Shown here: positions 28,222 to 36,831 of the stretch, in pieces | Layout: every line of letters starts with the position of its first letter | Position numbering within the stretch: the stretch's first letter is position 1 | Source: a virus | Virus record (IMG/VR): IMGVR_UViG_3300036851_000303 | Location: 1 to 52,764 of that record | DNA: 52,764 bases | Reading direction: 5' to 3' (one strand) | Program-made: the position numbers and the translations under genes | The notes under the pieces: generated by a model | Databases searched by the model: none | Seen by the model: only the letters and a program-made list of their open reading frames with translations | Told to the model about the DNA's origin: nothing

Positions 28222-29825
28222 TGGCATTTCTCATCGCTCAGGGCGCGGGATCGCTCTACAAAATCGACCTCACCACGGGCACCGAGACAGCGCTCACCCT
28301 TCCGACCGGGGTGACGCTCTCGACGACGCGAAAGCCGAAGTTCGCGGTGCTGAAGAACTTCGTCGTCATGGTCAATTCGCCTTCGCGGAACCTCGCCATC
28401 GACGCGGAAGGCACCGTACGCGTCCTCGTCCCCGTCCCTCCGACTCACGGCCCTGATCCGAGCGTCACTGGAACCGGCCTCACGGGGTCGTTCAAGTACT
28501 ACCAGGACTTTTTCGTGAAGGACAGCGACGGCAACGTCCTGATGCGGTCGCCTCTGAGCGACTTCTACAAGGAGATTTCGCCTGCGAACCAGAGCGTCCT
28601 GCTGTCCGACATCGCGAACTCTCCTGACTCCGTCACCGGCAAGGGCATCTACCGGAACCTCACAGGCGGCACCGCGAAGTTCCACCTCCTCGACATCGAG
28701 GACAACACCACACGGAGCATTCTTGACGGCGCCTCCGACGATACCCTCGAACTCCTGCCCTCGATGGCGGACGAACTCCTCTCCCCGCCTGGCACCGTCC
28801 CCGGCGTGCGGATGAAGACCATCGTCGAGTGGAAGTCTCGGCTGTTCGGGGTGTCGAACATCGACCCAGATACCGTCTGGATCACAGAGCAGAACAAGCC
28901 GTGGGCGTGGACGCACAAGCTCGTCGCGCACCCGAGCGGGAGCGACCACATCGGCATCGTCGGCTTCGCGCCGCGCCGGGACCATCTGGGCATCATCAAG
29001 CGCAACGGAGTGTGGCAGATTTCCGCGCAATCGGGCAGCACGGGCATCGATCTCGACGACGTGTCGGTGCAGCAGATCTCCCCCCGCGGCGGTAGCCTCT
29101 CCCCAGACACGATTGTCGTGTGGAACGACCGCGCGTGGTGGCTCGGGAACGACGGGTGGTACGAGTGGTCGTACGAGGGGGTCAAGAACATCAGCGACGA
29201 ACTCGTGGCCCCGTGGTTCACCAGCGACACATACTTCACCCGCTCCCGGTTCCCGAACGCGTTCGCCAAGATGAACGAGGCACGGCAGTGCGTCGAGCTG
29301 CATCTCGCCGCAGCGGGGTCGAGTGTTGAAGATCGGTGGGTGCAGTTCAGCCTCCTGACGCGGAAGTTCTACGGGCCGCACAAGACCGGCCTCTTCACGC
29401 CGAGCCACGCGGCACATCTGGTGGACGAGAACGGCCTCCCGGTGTGCATCGTCGGCGGCTCGAATGGGGTCGTGTACACCGCGAACTCCGCCAACGCCCG
29501 TGACGGCGCCGCGACCGCGATCGACATGGACTGCTACGGGCCGTTCCACCACGGGGGCAACCCGGACGCGTTCCACCACTTCGGCGAACTGTCGTTCCTC
29601 AGCAAGATCCAGGGAAGCGGGAACCTCACGATTACGCCGTACGTGGGCGGACTGGACGCGTCTGCTGGAGCCACGATCTCGCACGACATGACGCTTGGGC
29701 GACAGCTCCTCCGCCGGCTCGGACAGGGGCGGTTGGTGCGGCTGCGGGTGCAGCAAGCCACCGTCAACGTCGCGGCGGTGCCGTACGGGTACGAGTTCCC
29801 AGCCTTTGAGATTGCGCGGCGTTAG
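28221..29825 (+). CDS. Beta-propeller-like tail/plug protein 2 (gp10-like)
   Basis: A 534-residue protein whose ATG overlaps the preceding stop (TAATG). It has blade-like repeats: LYKIDLTTGTETALTLPT, FAVLKNFVVMVNSPS, VEWKSRLFGVSNIDPDTVWI, RDHLGIIKRNGVWQIS, RAWWLGNDGWYEWSYEGV. The phrase FGVSNIDPDTVWITEQNKP (coordinates on the ground, phage name, value) is common in packaged-DNA stabilisation proteins such as P22 gp10. A tail-hub or stopper function is inferred. Confidence 0.7.
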   Translation: MAFLIAQGAGSLYKIDLTTGTETALTLPTGVTLSTTRKPKFAVLKNFVVMVNSPSRNLAIDAEGTVRVLVPVPPTHGPDPSVTGTGLTGSFKYYQDFFVKDSDGNVLMRSPLSDFYKEISPANQSVLLSDIANSPDSVTGKGIYRNLTGGTAKFHLLDIEDNTTRSILDGASDDTLELLPSMADELLSPPGTVPGVRMKTIVEWKSRLFGVSNIDPDTVWITEQNKPWAWTHKLVAHPSGSDHIGIVGFAPRRDHLGIIKRNGVWQISAQSGSTGIDLDDVSVQQISPRGGSLSPDTIVVWNDRAWWLGNDGWYEWSYEGVKNISDELVAPWFTSDTYFTRSRFPNAFAKMNEARQCVELHLAAAGSSVEDRWVQFSLLTRKFYGPHKTGLFTPSHAAHLVDENGLPVCIVGGSNGVVYTANSANARDGAATAIDMDCYGPFHHGGNPDAFHHFGELSFLSKIQGSGNLTITPYVGGLDASAGATISHDMTLGRQLLRRLGQGRLVRLRVQQATVNVAAVPYGYEFPAFEIARR

Positions 29826-30800
29826 ATGAGCGACAAACTCATTACCGTCAAGCCGTACACCCTCGCGGGCACCCGCGAGATGGAGGACGCCGATCAGATG
29901 TTCGGGATCCTCTTCAACAACATGGCGAAGTTGAAGGCGGCGGTCGGGCTGACGGGCGATGACGACGATACGGATACCGGTATCAACGTCACCGAATGGC
30001 TCAAAGGTCCGTGGACACTCGACAAGGTCAAGCCCACTGACAACATCGCGGTCATTCGTCAGGATCCCGTCAGCGGTACCACGTACGATGATTTCGCACC
30101 GGAGGGGATCGATACCGCCGTCGCGATCGAATTAGAGCCTACCGGTAACATCACGATCACTGGCATCAAGCAGTACGCGCGCATTCGACGACTGCTCGGG
30201 ATCATCAACCGCGACTCCTCGGCGCAGATCACACTGACCGACGAGGGCGCGGGAAGTATCGCCCGGTACCGTTTCGACCTCCCTGACAATCTCAGTGTTG
30301 TTATTGGGCCGAAACAGGCCGCGTGGATGTACTACAACATCGGGTCCGAGCGGTGGCAGTTGTTCATCACGCCGCATGTGTCTGGTGGGTTGGCCAGCAG
30401 TGCATCAACATTCGGGACCGCGTCCGTTACTCTCACTCATACGCAGATGCAGTCGCTGAATACCTCGCCCGTGCAGATCAAGGCGGCCGAGTCGGGCAAG
30501 ATCATCGTGCCGTTTCACTGGACGATGCAGCAGGAGATGGGCGCGACGATCTTCAGTGCGGCACCAGTCGTCACACCCGCGTACGCCGGATCCAGCACGG
30601 CGCTGTGCGCGTCACTGTCTGTCTCGAATGTGGCAAACCGCAACCAGACGCAACACGACATCGGCTCAGCGTTTTCGGGTGGCGCGGGGACCAGTTACTC
30701 CAATACCGCTGTAAACATCCGCAGTTCGGCGGATCGGACCGATGGATCGGGGACATTCACGTTCTCGATTGCGTACCACCTGATCGATTCGGTGTTTTAG
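29826..30800 (+). CDS. Tail fibre/spike-type protein
   Basis: A 324-residue protein starting right after the previous stop. N-terminal helix (AGTREMEDADQMFGILFNNM) perhaps for attachment to the tail; acidic linker DDDDTDTG. The rest is beta-rich with ASVTLTHTQMQSLNTSPVQI and a C-terminal Ser/Thr-rich part (GTFTFSIAYHLIDSVF), as in receptor-binding or fibre proteins. A reasonable candidate for host recognition. Confidence 0.6.
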   Translation: MSDKLITVKPYTLAGTREMEDADQMFGILFNNMAKLKAAVGLTGDDDDTDTGINVTEWLKGPWTLDKVKPTDNIAVIRQDPVSGTTYDDFAPEGIDTAVAIELEPTGNITITGIKQYARIRRLLGIINRDSSAQITLTDEGAGSIARYRFDLPDNLSVVIGPKQAAWMYYNIGSERWQLFITPHVSGGLASSASTFGTASVTLTHTQMQSLNTSPVQIKAAESGKIIVPFHWTMQQEMGATIFSAAPVVTPAYAGSSTALCASLSVSNVANRNQTQHDIGSAFSGGAGTSYSNTAVNIRSSADRTDGSGTFTFSIAYHLIDSVF

Positions 30801-30806
30801 GGTTCG

Positions 30807-30821
30807 GCAAGAATCGTGCCA
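30807..30821 (-). promoter_or_regulatory. TGGCACGATTCTTGC element
   Basis: Best sigma-54-like match on the minus strand (TGGCAC-N5-TTGC), yet no minus-strand gene follows. Read rightward as GCAAGAATCGTGCCAGAATAG it ends 8 bases before the ATG of the gene at 30834. Confidence 0.5.
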
Positions 30822-30833
30822 GAATAGAAACAT

Positions 30834-31106
30834 ATGGGACGCGAAGCTCGGCGGAAAGCGGCGGAACGGCAGATCAAGAAGGTTGAGGCGTGGAAGGCGG
30901 GGGTGCCAACGCTGGTGCAACTTACGCAGGACGCGTACAAAGCACTGCAAACGGCGATGGAGAACTCGGTCAAGGTCGAAGGTGTTATCGTGCAACTCCG
31001 TCGCGCCGCCGAGCAACAGCGCCGTGACGCGATGATCGCCGCTGGCCTGATCCCCGGCCACACGTACCGAATGAACGCGGATCGGCTGACCGCGGAACTG
31101 GTGTAA
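30834..31106 (+). CDS. 90-residue coiled-coil protein
   Basis: A basic, helical protein (MGREARRKAAERQIKKVEAW, LTQDAYKALQTAMENSVKVE, RRAAEQQRRDAMIAAGLIPG). It follows the fibre gene and begins the block of probable ejection proteins. No Shine-Dalgarno sequence is evident; the start lies just after a promoter-like element. Function unknown. Confidence 0.6.
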   Translation: MGREARRKAAERQIKKVEAWKAGVPTLVQLTQDAYKALQTAMENSVKVEGVIVQLRRAAEQQRRDAMIAAGLIPGHTYRMNADRLTAELV

Positions 31107-31110
31107 CGGC

Positions 31111-31941
31111 ATGGCAGGTAAGGTTCTTCCGTCGAGTGGGATCAGTCCGGCGAGGGTCCGTAGCGATAGGCCTCAATCTATCGGGATCGGCGCCCCCGCC
31201 CCTACAGCAGGAGTGGCGTACAACCCTGGACAGGACCTGTCAGGGCGCGATCGTACTTACGGCGTACAGCGAGAGCAAGAGGCGGCAATGGCACCGCAGT
31301 GGGCGTCGTACGCGCATTACGAGAACGCGGAAGCGGAGCGGGCGCGCGCTAGCAACGAGCGGATGGCGCAACAGCAAGTGCCGTTGGCGCGCACGTCGTC
31401 AGGCCCCGGGTCGTCTACGCTGTCGATACCGCAGCTCCCGCCGCCAAAGGTCCCCGGGCCGTCGTATCAGGAAGTGTGGGCGCGTGAGGACAAGCTGCGG
31501 GCGGAGGACCGTAGTCGAATGAGCGCGGGCCGCGAGAAAGCCCTCGCGGGGTTGCAGGGGATCTTGTCCGAGAGTTCGGCTCCGGTCCCGTTCAACCGTC
31601 AGGATTCGCCGGAGTTGGAGGGCGCGAACGCGCTCGCGTACGGGCGTGCGAAGGACCGCATTGGGCGGGAACGACTGAACGCGGTACGGTCATTCCAAGG
31701 CGTCATGGATACCCGCGGACTAGCCGGAAGCACGGGACGGAGTTTCGAGAGCGGCGGGGTCGGCAACATCCTCGCAGGCGGCCTCGATGAACTCGGCGAC
31801 GTGTCGCTCGCGCAGGCGCAGGATACGGTCGGGCGGAATCGCGCGGTGTACGACCAGCAGGTACAAGCGCAGGAACGGCGGAAGCAAATTGCACTCAGTG
31901 CGCTGGCGGCGTTGTACCAGCAGTACGGGATGGCGGTGTAA
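31111..31941 (+). CDS. Probable ejection (internal virion) protein 1
   Basis: A 276-residue protein, Ala/Gln/Arg-rich. It has a disordered N-terminal half (PAPTAGVAYNPGQDLSGRDR) and helical stretches (YAHYENAEAERARASNERMA, VSLAQAQDTVGRNRAVYDQQ, QERRKQIALSALAALYQQYG). Three such proteins in a row before the lysis genes match the place of podovirus ejection proteins (P22 gp7, gp20, gp16). Confidence 0.6.
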   Translation: MAGKVLPSSGISPARVRSDRPQSIGIGAPAPTAGVAYNPGQDLSGRDRTYGVQREQEAAMAPQWASYAHYENAEAERARASNERMAQQQVPLARTSSGPGSSTLSIPQLPPPKVPGPSYQEVWAREDKLRAEDRSRMSAGREKALAGLQGILSESSAPVPFNRQDSPELEGANALAYGRAKDRIGRERLNAVRSFQGVMDTRGLAGSTGRSFESGGVGNILAGGLDELGDVSLAQAQDTVGRNRAVYDQQVQAQERRKQIALSALAALYQQYGMAV

Positions 31942-32789
31942 TGACGAACGCGTTCTCAATGTCGCTTGATGCCAGGTCGCGGGCGCGACAGGCACGGAAC
32001 TCGCGATCCATCCACGAACCAAGGCCGATTAACAGCCTCCCAGACCCGCGGTGGGACACGTATTTTCAGATGCTGCAGGATCGCGGGGTCTCGAAAATGG
32101 CGGATGCGTCGGTCGGGGCGAAACGTGGGATGTTCCCGGCGGCTCGCGCGCCGTACGCACCCACAGGACCAAACGCGATCCGCCCACAGAAACCGATTCA
32201 GTCTCATCCAACCATTGGTGGTGATATGCGCTCCATGATGCCGACGACAACCTACGGCGCCGACGCGGAAATCGCTCGTCGCAGTCGCGAACTCGCGCTC
32301 CAAGGGCTTGAGGCTGGGCGGGAGCAGTTCCGCCTCGCGGGTGAGCCGCAGGCATGGCAGCAGCAGCGGCGGAACATCGGTGCGCACGGGACGATCGAGG
32401 CGCCAAACGAGTTCGCGTTGCGGATGGGGCGAGAAGGTGCGGCGGAGCTGACCGATCCGAGTACCCCGCGTGGGGCACTGCGCGAGCAGGAAGTCGGCGA
32501 GAAGCTGGAGGGCATCTACCGCCAGAACGTCTTGCCGGCGCAGATCGGCGCGCAGTCGCGGCTCGGGGTTGCCGACATCAATGCCGGGGCGGATCGGTAC
32601 GCGGCGGATCGGCGGACTGAGGCTGCGCAGGCTGGGGACATGGAACAGCGGCGCGCGGCGGCACTGCGGGCGTTGACGGATCTCATTGGGTTCGATACCA
32701 GTGAGTTCGAGGACACCGAGCTTGACGAACTCGAAGACGCGCGGCGTCGAGCGCGCAACCTGTACGGCGACGACATCGAACTCCGGTAG
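31941..32789 (+). CDS. Probable ejection protein 2
   Basis: A 282-residue protein, coupled by TAATG. Arg/Ala/Gln-rich, with a long helical region (EIARRSRELALQGLEAGREQ, ADRRTEAAQAGDMEQRRAAA) and an acidic C-terminal segment (TSEFEDTELDELEDARRR). Composition and place fit an internal virion protein released with the DNA. No specific family seen. Confidence 0.6.
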   Translation: MTNAFSMSLDARSRARQARNSRSIHEPRPINSLPDPRWDTYFQMLQDRGVSKMADASVGAKRGMFPAARAPYAPTGPNAIRPQKPIQSHPTIGGDMRSMMPTTTYGADAEIARRSRELALQGLEAGREQFRLAGEPQAWQQQRRNIGAHGTIEAPNEFALRMGREGAAELTDPSTPRGALREQEVGEKLEGIYRQNVLPAQIGAQSRLGVADINAGADRYAADRRTEAAQAGDMEQRRAAALRALTDLIGFDTSEFEDTELDELEDARRRARNLYGDDIELR

Positions 32790-32791
32790 TC

Positions 32792-35455
32792 ATGCCGTCG
32801 CGCACCTACACTAACGCTGACGCGAATCGCCAGTACGGCAAGGGTCGCACCGAGTTCGGCTCGTGGATGCGCCCTCTGAGCGGGCGGGTGGATCCGTACG
32901 CGGGGCTGGAGGACACCCCCGACATCGACAGCGTCATTCGCGACGCCAAGGATACGTACCGGCGTACAGCCGGGCGGGGCGCTGGTGTGGTCGACGAGAC
33001 ACTGCGTCGGCTGGACTACGACCGCGCTGAAGAGAGCGCACGCCGCAAGTCGAACCCGCTCACGTCACTGGTGACGTCGGTGTTCTCGCCCGAGCAGCGC
33101 GAGTCTGTGGCGCGGCGGATTGAGGGCGATAGTCGGAACAAGGAGGGCGTCTGGCCTCGGTTGCGGAGCTTTGCTGCTGGCGCGGTCGGTGGCGCCGGAG
33201 AGGGCTCTGAGTGGGGCGGCGCGATGGGCGAGATTTCGCCCCTGAACGTTGCCACCGGGTTCGGTGTCACCAAGAACCTCCCCGCGATCTCGGCGGTACG
33301 TGGGATGTCTCGTGCGGCCCAGCGGGTTGCGCGTCGTTCGACCCCGCGGAGCTGGGCACAGGGGATGGAAGAACTCGGCGATATCGCGGTTCCGTCTTAT
33401 AATCCCCCCACATCAGGCGTAACGGATGGAGGGGGTATGGCTCGCAATCGCGGTGGGTTCATGTCCTGGCTACGGGGGAACGGCGACCAGACGGGGAAGA
33501 CACTGGATCCGCGGAAGGCACTGGATCCGAATACGTGGAGCGGCGTCCCTGACCGTCCTGCTCCGGTACGGCGCGCCGCTGATGTACCGCCGACGCGCGA
33601 CGATGGCTCGCGGCTCGCGTCACAGTTGGGCCTTGGGCGGCTCCGTCCACGCGAAACCCCGACTGTTGAAGAGGCGTTGACCGACGCACTCGAAGCGGCT
33701 CGCGCGCCACAGCAGCCCACGCGTGTCTCCATGCCCACCGCTGCTGAAGTCGTCCCTCGCAGCGGCACGGCATCCGGCGCGGAGTCCCTCGCGCGTCGTG
33801 CTGAACAGGCGAGTCGCGCCCCGCAGCCGACACTGAACGAATGGGAACTGATGGACGACCCCGTCTTGAGCGTGGTCGACGATATTCCCACGCCGCAGGC
33901 CGCCACCGCCGATCCGAACGAGATGGCGTCGTTCCTGAATCGGTTTATGAATCTGCGGGGCGCTGGGCCGCGTCGCGCACTCGCAGGGGAGGCACCGCCG
34001 GCCGCTGTCACACCGACACCAGATGCGCCGGTCCCATCTCTGCGCGACGTGTTCGCCGGGGAGCGCCCGATGCAACGTGGTGGCGGGCAGCTCGCCCCAC
34101 AGACCGACCCCGCCCGTCTCCTCCCCGCGTTCGGCGAAACCGCGGAAGGCATGGCCCCGCAGCGGCTCGGGATCGGGCGGCCGACGCGCACCCTGCGACC
34201 GGAAGCCACGACCATGCAGCTCGCGAATGAGCTGGCGCAGTCGCAGCTCGGGCCGGGCGCGCGCGTGAAGTCGTTGAAGTCGTACCTGCGCCCCGAGGGG
34301 AGTGACGAACTGTCGAAGGCGCTTCGGCAGCGGGCGCATATCGCGGACTCCGGGGCGAAGCGACAGGGGATTGGGAGCGAGGCGGGCCAGATCGATCCCG
34401 CCCTCCTCGGGTTCGCGGCGCGTACCGGCGGCGGTGCGCTCGTCGGGAGTGCGAAACCGGAGTGGGTCGGCGCCGACGAGGGTGAGCACGTCGAAGGCGG
34501 CGTGAAGGGTGGGCTCCTTGGCGCCGTAGCCCCGAGTATTGCTCGTGGCCTTGGGCGCATCGCGAAGGCCGTGCCGCAAGGACTCCGTCCGCTTGGTCGC
34601 CAGATCATCGACGAAGTGCAGAACCTCCGGTACATGGGGGCGTTGTCGGGGCGCGCTATCCCGAAGTCGATCGCGGGCAACATCGGGGCGCCGTTTATTG
34701 CTGCGGCGGAACGAGGGACCACGGCACCAATTCGGGAGTTCTTCAACCCACGCACCGTGCGTACGTGGTTACGCGAACTGCGTAACCCAACTGTCGATGC
34801 TCACACGATGGAGCAGCAGGCGTCGCCCAATCTGTTCGGGCGCATCCTGGGTGCGGGTGACGTCGCGACGACGGAAGCTCTGGAGCGCGTGCCGGGGATC
34901 TCGGGTGAAGACGCGGCGCGGTATCTGCTGCGGACGCCTACGGGCAAGCTCGGGTTTACTGGTCCAGTCGACAAGGTGCTGAAGTCGCGGCTCGGTAAAG
35001 CGGGCCTGATGTTCCAAACGACGCCGCTCAACCAAGCGGTACACGGGGCGAGTGCGGTAGCTGGCGTCAACGCACCGCAGGGTGTGTCACCCAATCGTAT
35101 GCGTGCCCTCGCAGGACTGGCGGCGACCGCTGGTGGCGCCCAGGTCGGACTGACCGAGGATTTCGACGATCCGCTCGACATCGCCATGACGGCACCACTC
35201 CTCGGGCCGTACTCAGTTCCGTACCTTGCAGCAGCCGCGGCAGCGAAGGTCGCCGAGCGCGGGATCGGAGAGGCGCGCGAGATCGCCCGCGGCATCTCGC
35301 CGGCCCCGGAACTCGGGATGGACGTCATCAACCCGAAGCAGTACCTCCGCCCGATCCTGCGACCGGCGATCGATACCTACTTCCCCGAGAAGTCCGCGGG
35401 GCAAGGTCGAACCCGCCGCGCCAAGGCATCCCGTAGTCGTCGTCCTCGACAGTAG
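32792..35455 (+). CDS. Large ejection-type internal virion protein
   Basis: An 887-residue protein. Long disordered, proline-rich segments (about residues 210-480) separate a helical N-terminus from an Ala/Gly-rich C-terminal half with hydrophobic helices (LIGFAARTGGGALVGSAKPE-like, TAPLLGPYSVPYLAAAAAAK) that could insert in a membrane. It ends in a very basic tail (RTRRAKASRSRRPRQ), likely DNA-contacting. P22 gp16-like function, DNA translocation into the host, is inferred from size, hydrophobic stretches and order. A short tandem repeat encodes DPRKALDPN. Many other open frames overlie it and are rejected. Confidence 0.65.
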   Translation: MPSRTYTNADANRQYGKGRTEFGSWMRPLSGRVDPYAGLEDTPDIDSVIRDAKDTYRRTAGRGAGVVDETLRRLDYDRAEESARRKSNPLTSLVTSVFSPEQRESVARRIEGDSRNKEGVWPRLRSFAAGAVGGAGEGSEWGGAMGEISPLNVATGFGVTKNLPAISAVRGMSRAAQRVARRSTPRSWAQGMEELGDIAVPSYNPPTSGVTDGGGMARNRGGFMSWLRGNGDQTGKTLDPRKALDPNTWSGVPDRPAPVRRAADVPPTRDDGSRLASQLGLGRLRPRETPTVEEALTDALEAARAPQQPTRVSMPTAAEVVPRSGTASGAESLARRAEQASRAPQPTLNEWELMDDPVLSVVDDIPTPQAATADPNEMASFLNRFMNLRGAGPRRALAGEAPPAAVTPTPDAPVPSLRDVFAGERPMQRGGGQLAPQTDPARLLPAFGETAEGMAPQRLGIGRPTRTLRPEATTMQLANELAQSQLGPGARVKSLKSYLRPEGSDELSKALRQRAHIADSGAKRQGIGSEAGQIDPALLGFAARTGGGALVGSAKPEWVGADEGEHVEGGVKGGLLGAVAPSIARGLGRIAKAVPQGLRPLGRQIIDEVQNLRYMGALSGRAIPKSIAGNIGAPFIAAAERGTTAPIREFFNPRTVRTWLRELRNPTVDAHTMEQQASPNLFGRILGAGDVATTEALERVPGISGEDAARYLLRTPTGKLGFTGPVDKVLKSRLGKAGLMFQTTPLNQAVHGASAVAGVNAPQGVSPNRMRALAGLAATAGGAQVGLTEDFDDPLDIAMTAPLLGPYSVPYLAAAAAAKVAERGIGEAREIARGISPAPELGMDVINPKQYLRPILRPAIDTYFPEKSAGQGRTRRAKASRSRRPRQ
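33403..33415 (+). promoter_or_regulatory. TCTCCCCACATCA element, variant (TCCCCCCACATCA)
   Basis: One mismatch, rightward, within the coding sequence of the large ejection protein. TATAAT (33398-33403) immediately precedes it. Confidence 0.45.
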
Positions 35456-35460
35456 GCCCC

Positions 35461-35709
35461 ATGTTGGAACCCTCGAATCAGGAACTCCTCACACATATCC
35501 TCTACATCAAGGAGCGGGTCGACGAGCACACGACCGACGTACGCACCATGCTGACGACGCAGGGTGATCACGAGACGCGGATCACAGTCTTGGAGGAACG
35601 GACCCCCGCTCAATCTGGCCGGGTTGGGGTAGGGGGCATCGTGCGGGCTGCGGGGGCGTTTATTGGTGGGGTAGTTTCGGGCTGGCTTGGCGGGAAGGCC
35701 GGCGGGTAG
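35461..35709 (+). CDS. Holin-like (XhlA-type) protein
   Basis: An 82-residue protein: a charged coiled-coil N-terminal part (LLTHILYIKERVDEHTTDVR, DHETRITVLEERT) and one glycine-rich C-terminal membrane helix (IVRAAGAFIGGVVSGWLGG). This resembles haemolysin XhlA-like phage proteins, which act with holins. It lies 260 bases before the endolysin. The linker AQSGRVGVG is encoded by a copy of the 23-base repeat. A role in lysis is likely but not certain. Confidence 0.65.
   Translation: MLEPSNQELLTHILYIKERVDEHTTDVRTMLTTQGDHETRITVLEERTPAQSGRVGVGGIVRAAGAFIGGVVSGWLGGKAGG
35609..35631 (+). repeat. CTGGCCGGGTTGGGGTA repeat, copy 3
   Basis: Perfect core preceded by CTCAAT, inside the holin-like gene, at the junction of its coiled coil and membrane helix. 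Confidence 0.8.
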
Positions 35710-35839
35710 CACCCCACAACCCCGCTGCTGCGAGTCCTCCCCACAACAGCGCAAACGCCCAATCCCCTTGAGCGGCGCCTATGCCTACGAAGATCGCGAA
35801 CGGGGTGAGGGCGAGACACCACTTCCACATGCCGCGCAT
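35660..35839 (-). CDS. Antisense small membrane protein
   Basis: A 59-residue protein on the opposite strand within the lysis region. It overlaps the end of the holin-like gene by 50 bases. Two hydrophobic stretches (WCLALTPFAIFVGIGAA and WAFALLWGGLAAAGLWGA) with a basic tail (RRPSRQASPKLPHQ). A copy of the 23-base repeat lies 43 bases upstream of its ATG, oriented with it. Possibly an antiholin-like or superinfection-related moron; no family recognised. Confidence 0.5.
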   Translation of the reverse strand: MRGMWKWCLALTPFAIFVGIGAAQGDWAFALLWGGLAAAGLWGATRRPSRQASPKLPHQ

Positions 35840-35881
35840 TCTACACCCGTTAGTATGGTCGAGTTGCACCCTCGTAGCGGA

Positions 35882-35904
35882 TACCCCAACCCGGCCAGAT
35901 AGAG
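35882..35904 (-). repeat. CTGGCCGGGTTGGGGTA repeat, copy 4
   Basis: Perfect core preceded by CTCTAT as in copy 2, in the gap between the antisense membrane gene and the endolysin. Confidence 0.85.
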
Positions 35905-35915
35905 TCGAGCTGTAA

Positions 35916-35928
35916 CCTCCCCACATCA
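35916..35928 (+). promoter_or_regulatory. TCTCCCCACATCA element, variant (CCTCCCCACATCA)
   Basis: One mismatch, rightward, 42 bases before the endolysin ATG and 12 bases from the oppositely oriented 23-base repeat. Confidence 0.6.
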
Positions 35929-35970
35929 GGATCGTTGACGGCATGAGCCTTGCGACTAGGCCGAACACCC

Positions 35971-36519
35971 ATGAACGCTGAGGATCGCGCCAAGTTACGA
36001 AAACAGTTGGTCTTACACGAAGGTCGTCGAGCTTACCCGTATAAGTGCACGGCGGGGAAGTGGACGATCGGCGTCGGGTTCAATTTCGAGGACCGCGGCC
36101 TTGATGCGCTCTCGAAAGCGATAGGCCGCGAGGTCAATTTCAACGATCTCGTCAGCCGCGGGCTCACCGACGCCGAGATCGACCGCGCGCTTGATCACGA
36201 CATCAACTACTTCGAGGAGCGGGTCCGACACTACTTCCCGCAGTACGACCAACTCGATCCCGTGCGGCAGCGGGTCATTGTCGACTTCGCGTTCAACCTC
36301 GGGAAGCGGGCGCTTGGGTTCACGGCTGCTCTCGCCGCGCTGAAGAACGCCGTCGACTGTAAGAGCCTAGAACGACAGCGGCTCTACTACTGCGAGTGCG
36401 GTGCGCACATGATGAACTCACTGTGGGCGACTCAGGTCGGCGACGGCGCCGGAAAGAGGTACGACCGCGCCGAGCGCCTCGTGAATATGATGCGTTCTGG
36501 TCAGGACTACTCGCGGTGA
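35971..36519 (+). CDS. Endolysin, T4-type lysozyme (GH24)
   Basis: A 182-residue muramidase. The E-8aa-C-5aa-T catalytic pattern is visible: E17 in LVLHEGRR, C26 in YPYKCTAG, T32 in KWTIGVGFN. The position taken by aspartate in T4 lysozyme is cysteine here, a known variant. VDFAFNLGKRALGFTAALAA matches the downstream helical part of the family. There is no signal peptide, so it needs a holin to reach the wall. It cuts the glycan strands of peptidoglycan at lysis. The ATG follows a gap with a TCTCCCCACATCA-type element. Confidence 0.92.
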   Translation: MNAEDRAKLRKQLVLHEGRRAYPYKCTAGKWTIGVGFNFEDRGLDALSKAIGREVNFNDLVSRGLTDAEIDRALDHDINYFEERVRHYFPQYDQLDPVRQRVIVDFAFNLGKRALGFTAALAALKNAVDCKSLERQRLYYCECGAHMMNSLWATQVGDGAGKRYDRAERLVNMMRSGQDYSR

Positions 36520-36831
36520 ATGTCGGTCGCCAGTCGCATTGCCGCGCGTGCTCGTCAGTGGAAGCGGGGCGTTCGTCCGCGTTGTCGCACATGCGAGGCA
36601 CGTACGGTCGAACGCTCCGCTTGGGTCAATCGGGACCACTACATTTGTGGCCCGTGTTACCGGCAGTTGCCGAGAGTCAAACGAATTCACGACAGTCCGA
36701 AAACACGGGCCGCCCATAGCCGAGCCTACAAGAAATACACCTCGCGCCCAGAGATCAGGGACCACAGACGATGGCATCGACGCAGTTACGAACGACGAAG
36801 AAGACTGGCAACAAGCGTTTCGAGGATCTGA
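36520..36831 (+). CDS. Small zinc-finger protein, basic
   Basis: A 103-residue protein starting at the base after the endolysin stop. RCRTCEARTVE and ICGPCYRQLPR form a four-cysteine knuckle; the rest is strongly basic (SRPEIRDHRRWHRRSYERRR). This is the arrangement of the N-terminal part of some HNH/homing enzymes without the nuclease. The last 60 bases overlap the next gene, so either the end or the next start is uncertain. DNA binding is likely. Confidence 0.55.
   Translation: MSVASRIAARARQWKRGVRPRCRTCEARTVERSAWVNRDHYICGPCYRQLPRVKRIHDSPKTRAAHSRAYKKYTSRPEIRDHRRWHRRSYERRRRLATSVSRI

Noticed and set aside
28089-29756. 555-codon minus-strand frame opposite the propeller-like protein
   Set aside because: Same antisense artefact; no ribosome site or motif.
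33397-34755. 452-codon minus-strand frame opposite the ejection protein
   Set aside because: Antisense shadow; Ser/Arg/Pro-rich with no recognisable domain.
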